Source: Oscillatoria sp. FACHB-1406
Lineage (GTDB): Bacteria; Cyanobacteriota; Cyanobacteriia; Cyanobacteriales; Spirulinaceae
Assembly (NCBI RefSeq): GCF_014698145.1
Contig: NZ_JACJSM010000021.1
Span: forward strand, 34,916-98,915
Reading direction: 5' to 3'
DNA: 64,000 bases
In this document: positions 1 through 9,318 of the stretch, in pieces
Layout: each line of letters starts with the position of its first letter
Numbering within the stretch: the first letter of the stretch is position 1
Notes under the pieces: model-generated
What the model was told of the DNA's origin: nothing
What the model saw: only the letters and a program-made list of their open reading frames with translations
Databases searched by the model: none
Made by a program: the position numbers and the translations under genes

Positions 1-151
1 CAAATTAAGTCTTTAGTCCTAGAAGAAATTGGGAAGATCGATCCATGTGCCGGTTTGAGGGTGACTCGTAAGATCGAAACTATGGCACACTATGGCACGA
101 CGCGATCGGGTGCGCTCCTTACGCCTCAAATGTAATATCAAGATATCCCCC

Positions 152-934
152 ATGAAAGCTAGAAATTCGAGACAACGTTGGCAAACCCAGAAATCTTTAG
201 CTACGCTAGTAACTCGTCGCAAAGTTCTGGGTTTTATTGGGGGGACGGCTGCCGTTTCTTTATTCGGATGTTGGCGCGGACAGTCGGCTTTATCGGAACC
301 TACGAGTTCTTCAACTTCAACTTCAAAACCGACTGTATCACCTTGTATAGTTAAACCGGAACTGACGGAAGGGCCTTATTTTGTTGATGAAAAGCTGAAT
401 CGTTCCGATATTCGCTCGAATTCATCGGATAGCTCGATGCGGGCTGGCGTACCGTTACAATTGATATTTCAGGTGTTGCGGTTGCAGGGGAGTGCTTGCG
501 AACCTTTGCGCGGTGCAATTGTGGATGTTTGGCACTGCGACGCGCAAGGGGTTTATTCGGATGTACGCGATCGCAGTTTTGATACAATCGGGCAGAAGTT
601 TTTGCGCGGCTATCAAGTTACCGATGCTAATGGTATCGCTGAATTCACTACGATTTATCCGGGTTGGTATCCGGGACGAACCGTTCACATTCATTTTAAA
701 ATTCGCTTAGAAGGAGCCTCTGCATCGAGCTACGAATTCACTTCGCAACTCTTCTTTGATGAGGCACTCAGCGATCGCGTTTATGCCCAACTTACCTATC
801 AAAAACCGGGACAGCGTACCCTCAATCAAGAGGATGGTATCTTTATAGGCGGTGGCGAACAGTTGATGCCCGAAATTGCCCAAACTGCTGAGGGTTATTC
901 GGGGAAGTTCGCGATCGCGCTTCAGTTAACATGA
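152..934 (+). CDS. Intradiol ring-cleavage dioxygenase-like exported lipoprotein
   Basis: The family uses non-haem Fe(III) to open catechol-type aromatic rings between the two hydroxyls. An iron-binding set is visible: Tyr135 in GVYSDV, Tyr173 in YPGWYPGR, then His179 and His181 in VHIHF. The N-terminus carries a twin-arginine motif (RRKVLG, Arg22-23), a hydrophobic stretch and a lipobox ending LFGC at Cys40, so it is probably exported by Tat and lipid-anchored. A low-complexity Ser/Thr linker follows. I chose the ATG at 152 because it gives a normal Tat leader; an in-frame ATG at 92 adds 20 residues. The true substrate is unknown: exported cyanobacterial members have no aromatic pathway gene beside them, and none is seen here. 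Confidence 0.85.
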   Translation: MKARNSRQRWQTQKSLATLVTRRKVLGFIGGTAAVSLFGCWRGQSALSEPTSSSTSTSKPTVSPCIVKPELTEGPYFVDEKLNRSDIRSNSSDSSMRAGVPLQLIFQVLRLQGSACEPLRGAIVDVWHCDAQGVYSDVRDRSFDTIGQKFLRGYQVTDANGIAEFTTIYPGWYPGRTVHIHFKIRLEGASASSYEFTSQLFFDEALSDRVYAQLTYQKPGQRTLNQEDGIFIGGGEQLMPEIAQTAEGYSGKFAIALQLT

Positions 935-965
935 TATCGCCGAACTCACTTTCAATATAGGATTT

Positions 966-1472
966 ATGTACGCTACTTACCAAAACTTTACTATTCGAGA
1001 TTGGACAACGCGCGATCGCGAAACTGCTGCGGCTATAATTCGCTGGGTTTTAAATGAATATAATTTGCCCTGGCAGCCCGACACCAGCGATCGCGATTCG
1101 ATAGAAGTTGAAAAACATTATTTCAATCGCGGCGGTGAATTTTGGATCGTTTTGCAGGAGAAAAAGATTGTCGGGACGGCAGGGTATTATCCAATTTCTC
1201 GCGGCGAAAAAGCCGTAGAAATTCGGAAAATGTATTTATTACCGGAGGTGCGGGGGAAAGGATTGGGGCGGTTTTTGCTGGAGCAATTGGAACGCGCGAT
1301 CGCCGCGAGGGGATTTGGCGAAATTTGGGTGGAAACAGCTAGTGTGTTAGCCGAAGCCGTACAACTTTACGAAAATTCGGGCTATCGTCCGGCAACGGGA
1401 GTCGAAACGCCACGGTGCGATCGCGTTTATCATAAAATAATAGCATCCCAGCAGGGCGGTAACTCAAAGTAA
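966..1472 (+). CDS. GNAT-family N-acetyltransferase
   Basis: A 168-residue single-domain protein of the Gcn5-related acetyltransferase fold. The acetyl-CoA pyrophosphate-binding loop is visible as RGKGLGRFLLEQL, preceded by the beta4 strand (EIRKMYLLPEVRGKG) and followed by the typical ending LYENSGYRPA. These proteins move an acetyl group from acetyl-CoA to an amine on a small molecule or protein; the acceptor cannot be read from the sequence. It starts 31 bases after the dioxygenase gene on the same strand and may be co-transcribed with it. Nothing links the two functions. Confidence 0.85.
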   Translation: MYATYQNFTIRDWTTRDRETAAAIIRWVLNEYNLPWQPDTSDRDSIEVEKHYFNRGGEFWIVLQEKKIVGTAGYYPISRGEKAVEIRKMYLLPEVRGKGLGRFLLEQLERAIAARGFGEIWVETASVLAEAVQLYENSGYRPATGVETPRCDRVYHKIIASQQGGNSK

Positions 1473-1708
1473 AATAGTCCGATGCCAGATAACCGTCGTT
1501 CCCCAAAAAACCCTATTCCCCGCAATAAAAATTCGCGATCGATCTCCGAGTCGTTTCAGGCTTACTTAAGGGAATTCTAAGTAATAACAATAAAAGATTT
1601 AATGACCAAGGCTTCGGGCGGAGGCGTGCTACTTGCTCGTTTTTTTCAACGAAAGATAGACTCAATGCGATAAAATATCTCAGAAGCTGAAAGAGCGAGT
1701 GGAAAACT

Positions 1709-2233
1709 GTGAAAAGAGAATCCTGGAGCGAACTTTTAATCCCCTTCGCCTTGATTCTAGGCTTAGTGTTGTTGCTAAGTTTAAATGTGGAAACGGCGAG
1801 GGAAGTAACAGTAGAAAGCAACCCTTCAGAAACTTGGTTGAAGTGGATTGTTGGCTATCTGGCTGTGGGCGCTGAAATTGCGGCAGCTATTGTTATTGGG
1901 GGAGCCGTAATTCGCGGAATTTTAGACTATTTGCGTCAGTTATTTTCTCATCCCCAGCAGCGTTTTGATGGGACTGAATCAATTCGACTTCAATTGGGTC
2001 GGGTGTTAGCGTTGGGTTTAGAATTTACGATCGCTAGCGATATTTTACGGACAGCAGTTGCTCCGACTCGCCAAGATATTTTGAACCTCGGTGCAATCGT
2101 TTTACTGCGAACGTTATTAAATTACTTTTTAGAGCGCGAAATCCACCAAGGAGAACGCAACCGTTCGATCTCTCGCGCATCATTGAGAGCGAATAGTTCC
2201 TCGGAGCAATCCTCAAGAGTAACTCCCCCTTAG
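1709..2233 (+). CDS. DUF1622 family membrane protein
   Basis: A 174-residue protein with a GTG start. Three hydrophobic segments are visible: residues about 10-27, 47-70 and 118-140. The block LGRVLALGLEFTIASDILRT followed by a second hydrophobic helix is the signature I associate with the DUF1622 family of small inner-membrane proteins of unknown function. The N-terminal extra helix and the polar, Ser/Arg-rich C-terminal tail (from about residue 145) differ from the shortest members. It stands alone, with a convergent gene downstream, so context says nothing about its role. Confidence 0.75.
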   Translation: MKRESWSELLIPFALILGLVLLLSLNVETAREVTVESNPSETWLKWIVGYLAVGAEIAAAIVIGGAVIRGILDYLRQLFSHPQQRFDGTESIRLQLGRVLALGLEFTIASDILRTAVAPTRQDILNLGAIVLLRTLLNYFLEREIHQGERNRSISRASLRANSSSEQSSRVTPP

Positions 2234-2317
2234 CAACATTTTTGACTTTAAGCCCTTCTTTAATACGAGGGGACAAAAAGCAGATGCTCGCCCGACTATT
2301 TAATAACAGTTGCGGAA

Positions 2318-3397
2318 TTAGGAGAGAAGACGAGTCGCGAAGATTTTAGTATTTTCAGCAATTGAATGAGAACGATACCATTTTTGTGCATTATTGCTAA
2401 CCGTTTGTAGCGCTTCTAAATTCATGTTTTTTAGAGATTCTCCCGCCACAACGTAATGCTGATTCATGTTAATCCCATCCGCTTCTGCTGGGTTGTATTT
2501 GGAGAGAATGGGAATGACACCATGAGTGCAGTGAGCGGCAAAAATAGAGGACTTACTCAATTCACCGGGATAAGCACTATAATCGAGAAAACCGGCTAGA
2601 GAAGTCAACAGCAATTCGCTAATTGCTTCGCGAGACTGAACGCCCAACTGAACGACTCGAATCCCCTCAGCGTTGGGAAAATTTAATTCAAAAGGCGCAC
2701 CCACATCGTAAATTTCTTTAATGCCTAACATCTGGCAACTCATTAACAGTTCGTTCGTGAATTCTTGATAAATTTGCGGTCTCGAATAAATTGTCCCCAG
2801 CACCACTAAGCGCGGTTCCCGTGCGGTTAAGGTCGGAACTTCTTCAGGTTCGCCAAGGGTAGAAATATTTAAAAGGCGGGGTATGGGCTTTGAAGTCCAT
2901 TTAGAAAGGGTTTTTTGAAATTTTGTACTATTGGTAAAAATAGCATCCGCCATTTTTACGAGACTCCGAGCCGCTAAGATGTGATGGGGGTGAGGTAACG
3001 TAAATCGTCTCACGTTAAACGTTAGCGGCAATTCGTGAAACATCACGATCAGTTTAAAACTGTATTGCTGGCGCACTAGCTTTAAAGCACTAACGAGCCA
3101 ATATGCTGTCCGGGATGGCTCGTGTTCTCCTCGAAAGTTATAATGGAAAATTATTCCCCCAATGGAACGTTTTGAGAACAAGGAAAATATCGCTTCGGGC
3201 GTGCTATCTGCTAAAGCAGTCTCAGTAAAATCTTCGCTTTTATACGTGCTTTTTCTACCATAAAACTGCTTTTCATAAACGACGAAATGACTCCGAATTT
3301 GATGCGCTTGTAACAATCTTTCTGCTAATCTAAGAGCATAATCGCTAATTCCCGTTGCAGAATCCATTGGATGGGGAACGAGTTGAATAATTTCCAT
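2318..3397 (-). CDS. Glycosyltransferase family 4-like protein
   Basis: About 359 residues. The N-terminal part (IIQLVPHPMDSATGISDYA...) has the layout of GT-B glycosyltransferases: a first beta strand, then a Gly-rich acceptor loop. A central region with FHELP and ADAIFTNS is reminiscent of the linker region of GT4 enzymes. The usual C-terminal EX7E nucleotide-sugar motif is not clear, so donor and activity are uncertain. I prefer the ATG at 3397, where the conserved first strand begins; an upstream in-frame ATG at 3469 adds 24 residues unlike the family. It converges on the DUF1622 gene and is divergent from the Pnkp gene. Confidence 0.6.
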   Translation of the reverse strand: MEIIQLVPHPMDSATGISDYALRLAERLLQAHQIRSHFVVYEKQFYGRKSTYKSEDFTETALADSTPEAIFSLFSKRSIGGIIFHYNFRGEHEPSRTAYWLVSALKLVRQQYSFKLIVMFHELPLTFNVRRFTLPHPHHILAARSLVKMADAIFTNSTKFQKTLSKWTSKPIPRLLNISTLGEPEEVPTLTAREPRLVVLGTIYSRPQIYQEFTNELLMSCQMLGIKEIYDVGAPFELNFPNAEGIRVVQLGVQSREAISELLLTSLAGFLDYSAYPGELSKSSIFAAHCTHGVIPILSKYNPAEADGINMNQHYVVAGESLKNMNLEALQTVSNNAQKWYRSHSIAENTKIFATRLLS

Positions 3398-3625
3398 GTT
3401 CGTTTTATGGAAGAAAATATGTTTTTTTGGGATTTTATCCAGATTCAGCTTAGCATAGGTATTACGCACTGACGTAGAATGCGTTTGGTTTCTCTCCCTT
3501 TACCTTCTAACGTTGGAGAGGTTAAAGCAGTTCATGAAGTCAGAGCGTGCAATTGTTCGGGTTGCAATTGAGTCAGCCGCGTCCCAGCAAGCACACCTTT
3601 CAGATCCTAAAGACAGCTTCGGAAA

Positions 3626-6220
3626 ATGCCCATGAAAATTACGATTCCCGAACTTTCCCTCGTCGTTCTCATCGGTGCTTCCGGCTCGGGGAAATCTAGT
3701 TTTGCGCGCAAGCATTTCCTCCCGACTGAAGTTCTTTCCTCCGATGCTTGTCGCGGCTGGGTGTCCGACGATGAAAACAACCAAGCGGCGAGCAAGGATG
3801 CCTTCGAGGTTCTGCATTATATTGCCGCAAAACGCTTGGCGGCAGGGCGTTTAACGGTTATCGATGCGACGAACGTTCAGTCGGAGGATCGTAAGTATTA
3901 TGTTGAGTTGGCGCGGCAGTATCATTGTCTCCCGGTTGCGCTAGTCTTGAATTTGCCGGAACAGTTGTGCCACGATCGCAACCAAACCCGCAGCGATCGC
4001 AACTTTGGCCCCCACGTCGTCCGCAGGCACGTTCAAAGCTTGCGGCGATCGCTGCGACACCTCAAACGCGAGGGCTTTCGCTACGTTTATACTTTCTCTT
4101 CCGTTGCCGAAATCGAGGCAGTGGAAATCGAACGCCAACCACTCTGGACGAATCGCAAAACAGAACATGGCCCCTTCGATATTATCGGCGATGTCCACGG
4201 TTGTTGCGACGAACTAGAAGCGCTCCTCGATCGCCTCGGCTACCGACAAATCGAAACCGAACCGACTTCGACTTTTTGGGACTTTCCCACCTACGCCCAC
4301 CCCGAAGGCCGCAAAGTCGTATTCCTAGGCGATTTGGTCGATCGCGGCCCCCGCATCCTCGATACCCTCAAGCTCGCTCGCAATATGGTTGCCGCCGATA
4401 GCGCCCTCTGCGTTCCCGGCAATCACGACATGAAATTACTGCGGCAACTGAACGGCAAAAAGGTAAAAGTCAACCACGGTTTGGAGCAAACCCTGGCGGA
4501 AATCGAAGCCTTACCCGAAGAACAGAAGCAAGATGCGATCGCGCAAATGCGAGACTTTCTCGAATCTCTCATCAGTCACTACGTCCTCGATGACGGCAAC
4601 TTAGTCGTTGCCCACGCTGGAATGAAACAAGCCTATCAGGGGCGCGGTTCCGGGGCCGTCCGCGCCTTTGCCCTCTACGGCGAAACCACCGGCGAAATCG
4701 ACGAATTCGGCTTGCCCGTGCGCTACGACTGGGCGCGAGAATATCGCGGCAAAGCAATGGTGGTTTACGGACATACGCCCGTCCCCGCCGCCGAATGGCT
4801 CAATAATACCATCGACATCGATACCGGCTGCGTGTTTGGCGGGCAACTCACCGCCCTGCGCTATCCAGAAAAAGAATTAGCAAGCGTCGCCGCAAATCGC
4901 GTTTATTGCGAACCCGTCAAACCCTTACATTCTGTCAGCGCTATCGATTCCCCCCTCAGCGCCCAACAACAACACGACGACTTGCTCGATCTCGCCGATG
5001 TCCTCGGCAAACGCTGGATTTCGACGCGACTGCACCGTAATATTGTCGTGCGGGAAGAAAACGCGATCGCAGCCCTCGAGGTGATGAGTCGCTTCGCTGC
5101 CAACCCCAAATGGTTGATTTACCTGCCGCCCACCATGTCCCCCGTCGCCACCTCCCGCGAACCCGGACTGCTGGAACATCCTGCCGAAGCCTTCGATTAC
5201 TACCAACAGCTTGGCATTGAGACGGTAATTTGCGAAGAAAAACACATGGGTTCCCGCGCCGTCCTCATCATCTGTCGGGACGAAAGCGTTGCCGCTCGTC
5301 GCTTCGGCATCGAAAAGGAAGGGATCGGAATCTGCTATACCCGCACGGGCCGTCGTTTTTTCGACGATATCGCCTTGGAAAGCGAACTGCTAGCGCGAGT
5401 CAACGCAGCGATGACGGGAAGCGGTTTCTGGGAAAGCTTGCAAACCGATTGGGCCTGCTTGGATTGCGAACTGATGCCTTGGTCGGTGAAAGCGCAAGGA
5501 TTGTTGCGGCAACAGTATGCAGCGGTGGGAACGGCGGCGCGGCGGGCGTTAGAGCGGGCAAAGGACTGCTTGCAACAAGCGCGCGATCGCGGCGTTGAGG
5601 TTGCTGCTTCCTTAGAACGCCTGCAAGAACGTCACTCCCTCGTTCATCGCTACGCAGACGCTTACCGTCGCTACTGTTGGCCCGTCGAATCCCTCACCGA
5701 CCTCAAACTCGCCCCCTTCCACCTCCTCGCCACAGAAGGGCAGGTTCATGGCGATAAAACCCACGATTGGCATATGCAGAAGATCGCTGAGGTGTGCCAA
5801 TCCGATCCCGAACTGCTCTTGGCGACGCAATACCGGCAGGTGGATTTAAACGATGCCGCCAGAGTTGCCGAAGCAACGCAATGGTGGCAGGAGCTAACCG
5901 CTAAAGGAGGCGAAGGAATGGTCGTCAAACCGCTGCACTTTATCCAATCGAGTTCTAAGGGTTGGGTGCAACCGGCGGTGAAATGTCGCGGCGTTGAGTA
6001 TTTGCGGATTATTTACGGCCCGGAATACTCGCGGCCGGAAAATTTGGAACGGCTGAGACAGCGGGGTTTGGGAAGGAAGCGATCGCTCGCCCTGCGGGAA
6101 TTTGCATTGGGAATCGAAGCTTTGGAACGATTCGTCGCGCGCAACCCCTTGCGAAAAGTTCATGAATGCACGTTTGGGGTGTTAGCTTTGGAAAGCGAAC
6201 CCGTGGATCCGAGGTTATAG
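3626..6220 (+). CDS. pnkp: Polynucleotide kinase-phosphatase-ligase (bacterial Pnkp), RNA end repair
   Basis: This 864-residue protein matches the three-domain bacterial Pnkp layout and its usual length. Domain 1 is a 5'-OH polynucleotide kinase with P-loop GASGSGKSS (Lys23). Domain 2 is a calcineurin-like 2',3'-phosphatase with the metal-binding series GDVHG (Asp189, His191), GDLVDRGP (from 235) and GNHD (266-268). Domain 3 is an adenylyltransferase resembling RNA ligases, with likely nucleotidyl lysine Lys539 in EEKHMGSR. In characterised systems Pnkp partners the 3'-terminal ribose methyltransferase Hen1, usually in one operon, to heal and seal RNAs cut by ribotoxins. No hen1 lies on either side: a glycosyltransferase gene diverges upstream and an SLH protein gene follows. 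Kinase-phosphatase activity should be independent of Hen1; sealing may not be. Confidence 0.92.
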   Translation: MPMKITIPELSLVVLIGASGSGKSSFARKHFLPTEVLSSDACRGWVSDDENNQAASKDAFEVLHYIAAKRLAAGRLTVIDATNVQSEDRKYYVELARQYHCLPVALVLNLPEQLCHDRNQTRSDRNFGPHVVRRHVQSLRRSLRHLKREGFRYVYTFSSVAEIEAVEIERQPLWTNRKTEHGPFDIIGDVHGCCDELEALLDRLGYRQIETEPTSTFWDFPTYAHPEGRKVVFLGDLVDRGPRILDTLKLARNMVAADSALCVPGNHDMKLLRQLNGKKVKVNHGLEQTLAEIEALPEEQKQDAIAQMRDFLESLISHYVLDDGNLVVAHAGMKQAYQGRGSGAVRAFALYGETTGEIDEFGLPVRYDWAREYRGKAMVVYGHTPVPAAEWLNNTIDIDTGCVFGGQLTALRYPEKELASVAANRVYCEPVKPLHSVSAIDSPLSAQQQHDDLLDLADVLGKRWISTRLHRNIVVREENAIAALEVMSRFAANPKWLIYLPPTMSPVATSREPGLLEHPAEAFDYYQQLGIETVICEEKHMGSRAVLIICRDESVAARRFGIEKEGIGICYTRTGRRFFDDIALESELLARVNAAMTGSGFWESLQTDWACLDCELMPWSVKAQGLLRQQYAAVGTAARRALERAKDCLQQARDRGVEVAASLERLQERHSLVHRYADAYRRYCWPVESLTDLKLAPFHLLATEGQVHGDKTHDWHMQKIAEVCQSDPELLLATQYRQVDLNDAARVAEATQWWQELTAKGGEGMVVKPLHFIQSSSKGWVQPAVKCRGVEYLRIIYGPEYSRPENLERLRQRGLGRKRSLALREFALGIEALERFVARNPLRKVHECTFGVLALESEPVDPRL

Positions 6221-6360
6221 TTTGACAAAGATGGGGTTTCTTACATTAAATAAGAAGCGTTTGAAGGTCTTTTATGCTTAAGAAAACGAGGATTTTCTCA
6301 ATTGAATCGAAAGAACCTGTACTCTGGACTCTATTCCCTAAATTCATCTGAACTTAACCC

Positions 6361-8274
6361 ATGCAACAACGATTGATTGGGCTGAAACAAATGTTACGGA
6401 CGTTGTACCGCAGGAGCGGAAATTACGCTCGATCTGTTTTCGGCAGACGTTCTTTAATGGCTCGCAGAAAGAGCATCTCAATGTCAGCCGTTCCGAAAAG
6501 ATTGAAATTGCCTTTTATTTTTATCGGGCTGACGAGTTTCGTGTTGGCGTTTTTACACCCTCTCGCCGCTCAATCGCAAATGCAGCTTAACGACATCCAA
6601 AATCATTGGGCAAAAGATTGCATTCAACAACTCGCGAGCGATGGCATTATTAGCGGTTATAGCGATCGCACTTTCCGCCCGGATCGCCCGGTTACTCGCG
6701 CCGAATTTGCTGCCATTGTTAACAAAGCTTTTCCCAATGCGCCCGTCGTCCGCGCGCCAATGGATTTTGCCGACGTTCGTAGTAACTTTTGGGCGCGAAA
6801 TGCGATCGCGCAAGCATATAAAACCAACTTTCTTTCCGGCTACCCCAACGCTCGCTTTCAGCCGGAACAAAATATACCGCGCGTACAAGCCTTGGTTTCC
6901 TTAGTATCGGGCTTGAGTTACGCGCCCGCGCTTCCGGTTGAAACAACGCTCGCTCGCAGCTTTACCGATGCTGCGGCGATTCCTAACTATGCCAAATCCG
7001 CGATCGCAGCCGCAACCGAAAAACGCCTAACCGTCAACTATCCCAACGTGCAGCAACTCAACCCCAACCGCTTGGCAACGCGCGCCGATGTCGCCGCCTT
7101 TGTCTGTCAGGCGTTGGGGCGGCAGGGCGTGCCGACAGCTTATATCGTTGGCGAAGCGCCCGTCGCGGCGAATAAGCCCGAATTGCGCGGTGTATGGCTC
7201 ACTAATATCGACAGCGACGTTCTTTTTTCGCAACAAAAATTAACCGACGCGATCGCGCGCCTCGATACCCTCAACTTCAACACCCTCTATCCCACCGTCT
7301 GGAATTGGGGCTATACCCTCTATCCCAGCGCCGTCGCCCAGCGAGAAACCGGAATTAGGCTCGATCCGGCTCCCGGACTCCAAGGGCGCGATATGCTCAA
7401 AGAAACCGTCACCCAAGGACACGCCAAAGGAATGGCGGTGATTCCCTGGTTTGAATTCGGTTTTATGGCACCGGCCGACTCCGAACTCGCAAAACGCCAT
7501 CCCGACTGGCTTACCCAGCGTCGCAACGGCGAAACCGTTTGGCTCGAAGGGGGCGTTCACGAGCGCGTTTGGCTCAATCCCCTGCGTCCCGACGTGCAAC
7601 AATTCCTCACCGATTTAGTGGTTGAAATTGTTAAAAATTACGATGTAGATGGCATTCAATTTGACGATCATTTCGGCTATCCCAGCGATTTTGGCTACGA
7701 TAATTTCACCGTCGAACTTTATAAGAAAGAACACAACGGTCAAGCCCCGCCGGAAGCTTTTAATGACTCAGATTGGGTTCGCTGGCGCGCAGACAAAATC
7801 ACTAATTACATGAAAGCGCTGTTTGCAACCGTCAAAAATGTTAGAAAGAATGCGATTTTTTCGGTTTCTCCCAACCCGCAAGAATTTTCCCTAAATTCTT
7901 ATCTTCTCGATTGGCAAACGTGGGACAATCTGGGGTTAATTGAAGAGTTAATCGTGCAAGTTTACCGCGACGATACGGCTCGCTTTGCGGCAGAACTCGA
8001 GCATCCTTCAATCCAGAATGCTAAGAAACATATTCCTGTCGCGATCGGTGTTTTATCGGGTTTAAAAGGTCGTTTTGTTCCCTTAGAACAGATTCAACGC
8101 CAAGTTCAAATCGTCCGCGATCGCGGCTTAGCGGGTTCCTCCTTCTTTTTCTATGAAAGTTTGTGGAATTATGCTAAAGAAACGCCCCAACAGCGTCAAA
8201 CCGGATTCCAACAAATGTTCCCCGCTGAGGTTAAACGCCCCAATATTTATGACGGGTGGAAGCCCAGCACATAA
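6361..8274 (+). CDS. SLH-domain protein with GHL10 (YngK-type) glycoside-hydrolase-like domain
   Basis: A 637-residue exported protein. A long N-terminal leader ends in a hydrophobic helix and an Ala-rich cleavage site (LHPLAAQSQ) near residue 71. Three S-layer homology repeats follow at about 75-125, 140-185 and 195-255; motifs such as GYSDRTFRPDRPVTRAEF and GYPNARFQPEQ are typical. From about residue 270 (ELRGVWLTNIDSDVL) to 600 it carries the GHL10/DUF187 TIM-barrel, with GMAVIPWFEFGF and DGIQFDDHFGYP as likely catalytic-face strands. SLH repeats in Gram-negative bacteria tether proteins to peptidoglycan, so it probably acts on a cell-envelope glycan. Substrate unknown. Confidence 0.88.
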   Translation: MQQRLIGLKQMLRTLYRRSGNYARSVFGRRSLMARRKSISMSAVPKRLKLPFIFIGLTSFVLAFLHPLAAQSQMQLNDIQNHWAKDCIQQLASDGIISGYSDRTFRPDRPVTRAEFAAIVNKAFPNAPVVRAPMDFADVRSNFWARNAIAQAYKTNFLSGYPNARFQPEQNIPRVQALVSLVSGLSYAPALPVETTLARSFTDAAAIPNYAKSAIAAATEKRLTVNYPNVQQLNPNRLATRADVAAFVCQALGRQGVPTAYIVGEAPVAANKPELRGVWLTNIDSDVLFSQQKLTDAIARLDTLNFNTLYPTVWNWGYTLYPSAVAQRETGIRLDPAPGLQGRDMLKETVTQGHAKGMAVIPWFEFGFMAPADSELAKRHPDWLTQRRNGETVWLEGGVHERVWLNPLRPDVQQFLTDLVVEIVKNYDVDGIQFDDHFGYPSDFGYDNFTVELYKKEHNGQAPPEAFNDSDWVRWRADKITNYMKALFATVKNVRKNAIFSVSPNPQEFSLNSYLLDWQTWDNLGLIEELIVQVYRDDTARFAAELEHPSIQNAKKHIPVAIGVLSGLKGRFVPLEQIQRQVQIVRDRGLAGSSFFFYESLWNYAKETPQQRQTGFQQMFPAEVKRPNIYDGWKPST

Positions 8275-8334
8275 TCCACAATATCCAATTGAACACTGAT
8301 ATCTAAGCAAATCTTAAACTTTTGTAGTTTAGTC

Positions 8335-8434
8335 ATATCAATTCTCAGTTACGATGCACTAAATTTTTCGTCGTAGGGGCATAACATTGTTATGCCCTCT
8401 TCAGGAATCGTACAAAATCAATGAGAATTGGTAT
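8335..8434. repeat. MITE-like element with imperfect 13-bp terminal inverted repeats
   Basis: A 100-bp element bounded by ATATCAATTCTCA (8335-8347) and the inverse of ATACCAATTCTCA (8422-8434), 12 of 13 matching. Its centre is a perfect 9-bp stem, GGGCATAAC/GTTATGCCC (8377-8385, 8389-8397), with a 3-base loop. No coding capacity. It fills much of the gap between the SLH gene and the convergent methyltransferase gene and could also act as a bidirectional RNA hairpin. Confidence 0.7.
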
Positions 8435-8556
8435 AAGGTGTGCAAGCGTTCTTAGTAAAAAGTTTATAAATTAAGCGCTAATTAATTATGCGTAGGGGAT
8501 TGCATAACTGTGGATTTTTGAAACTCTAAATAAGATTCACAACCCGTACAGAGACG

Positions 8557-9306
8557 CTATCGTTTTTGCGCTTTAATGTAAATCCGCTTGCAAGTTTTTT
8601 CATCCGTTACGTGAAAAAGATGTTTTTTATAATATCTATAAAGTATATTTTTTAACTTCATGCTATTTAAGATAAAAAGCTTATTGGTTAAAATCGTATC
8701 GATAAAATCTTTGCGCCAATCGATTTTCTCAAAGGGGATGATTTCAACAATATTAAAATAAGGAGCGAGACAACTAGACAGAGTTTCGACAGTAAAATGG
8801 CGATAATGTTTGTCTTCGGTGGGCATATTACCGTGGGGAACAGTTAGCAGTAATGTCCCCCCATCTTTGAGAAGATTAGCAACGGCTTGTAGGAAAGAAT
8901 CGCCGAGTTCGGGCGGAATATGCTCGAATACTTCAATTAACAGCGCGATATCGTAGCGTCGGGGTAGTTGCTCTTCAATGATATTAAGATTGTGATAAGT
9001 CCCCTCTTCGTTTAACGCCCTAGCAAGATTAATGCTGCGGGACGAATAATCCACCCCTTCGACGACTTTATTTTTAAAGTTTGTTTGCACTTCCTTCGCG
9101 ATTCTGCCGTCGCCACACCCTACATCAATAAGAGATTCAAAGCTTTCTTTTTTAAGCCGATCGCGCAAAAATTCTAAAGTTGCGGCGTAGTTAATTCCCC
9201 AAGGAAAGTTATAGCATTGGCTAAACCCTCGTTTGTATTCTGCGACGTAATGGTAAGGGAAAGCATATCCATCATCCTGAATTTTTTGAACTCGATCTAA
9301 AACCAT
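8557..9306 (-). CDS. Class I SAM-dependent methyltransferase
   Basis: A 249-residue protein with the Rossmann-like methyltransferase fold. Motif I is LIDVGCGDGRIA near residue 60, an acidic strand follows (VVEGVDYSS), and motif IV/post-motif signatures are present (DIALLIEVFEHIPP, LKDGGTLLLTVPHG). It belongs to the Methyltransf_11/23-like group that methylates small molecules or sugars. Its stop lies on the far side of the SLH gene, and 12 bases separate it from the glycosyltransferase gene upstream on the same strand. That suggests a two-gene operon acting on a glycan. The C-terminal 60 residues are Lys/Tyr-rich and not recognised. Confidence 0.85.
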   Translation of the reverse strand: MVLDRVQKIQDDGYAFPYHYVAEYKRGFSQCYNFPWGINYAATLEFLRDRLKKESFESLIDVGCGDGRIAKEVQTNFKNKVVEGVDYSSRSINLARALNEEGTYHNLNIIEEQLPRRYDIALLIEVFEHIPPELGDSFLQAVANLLKDGGTLLLTVPHGNMPTEDKHYRHFTVETLSSCLAPYFNIVEIIPFEKIDWRKDFIDTILTNKLFILNSMKLKNILYRYYKKHLFHVTDEKTCKRIYIKAQKR

Positions 9307-9318
9307 GATGTCCTCGGT

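Noticed and set aside
1..91. Start of window
   Set aside because: No gene, promoter or repeat could be recognised in these bases.
1482..1580. A 32-codon open frame between the GNAT and DUF1622 genes
   Set aside because: It has an ATG but no ribosome site and no recognisable motif; too short to support.
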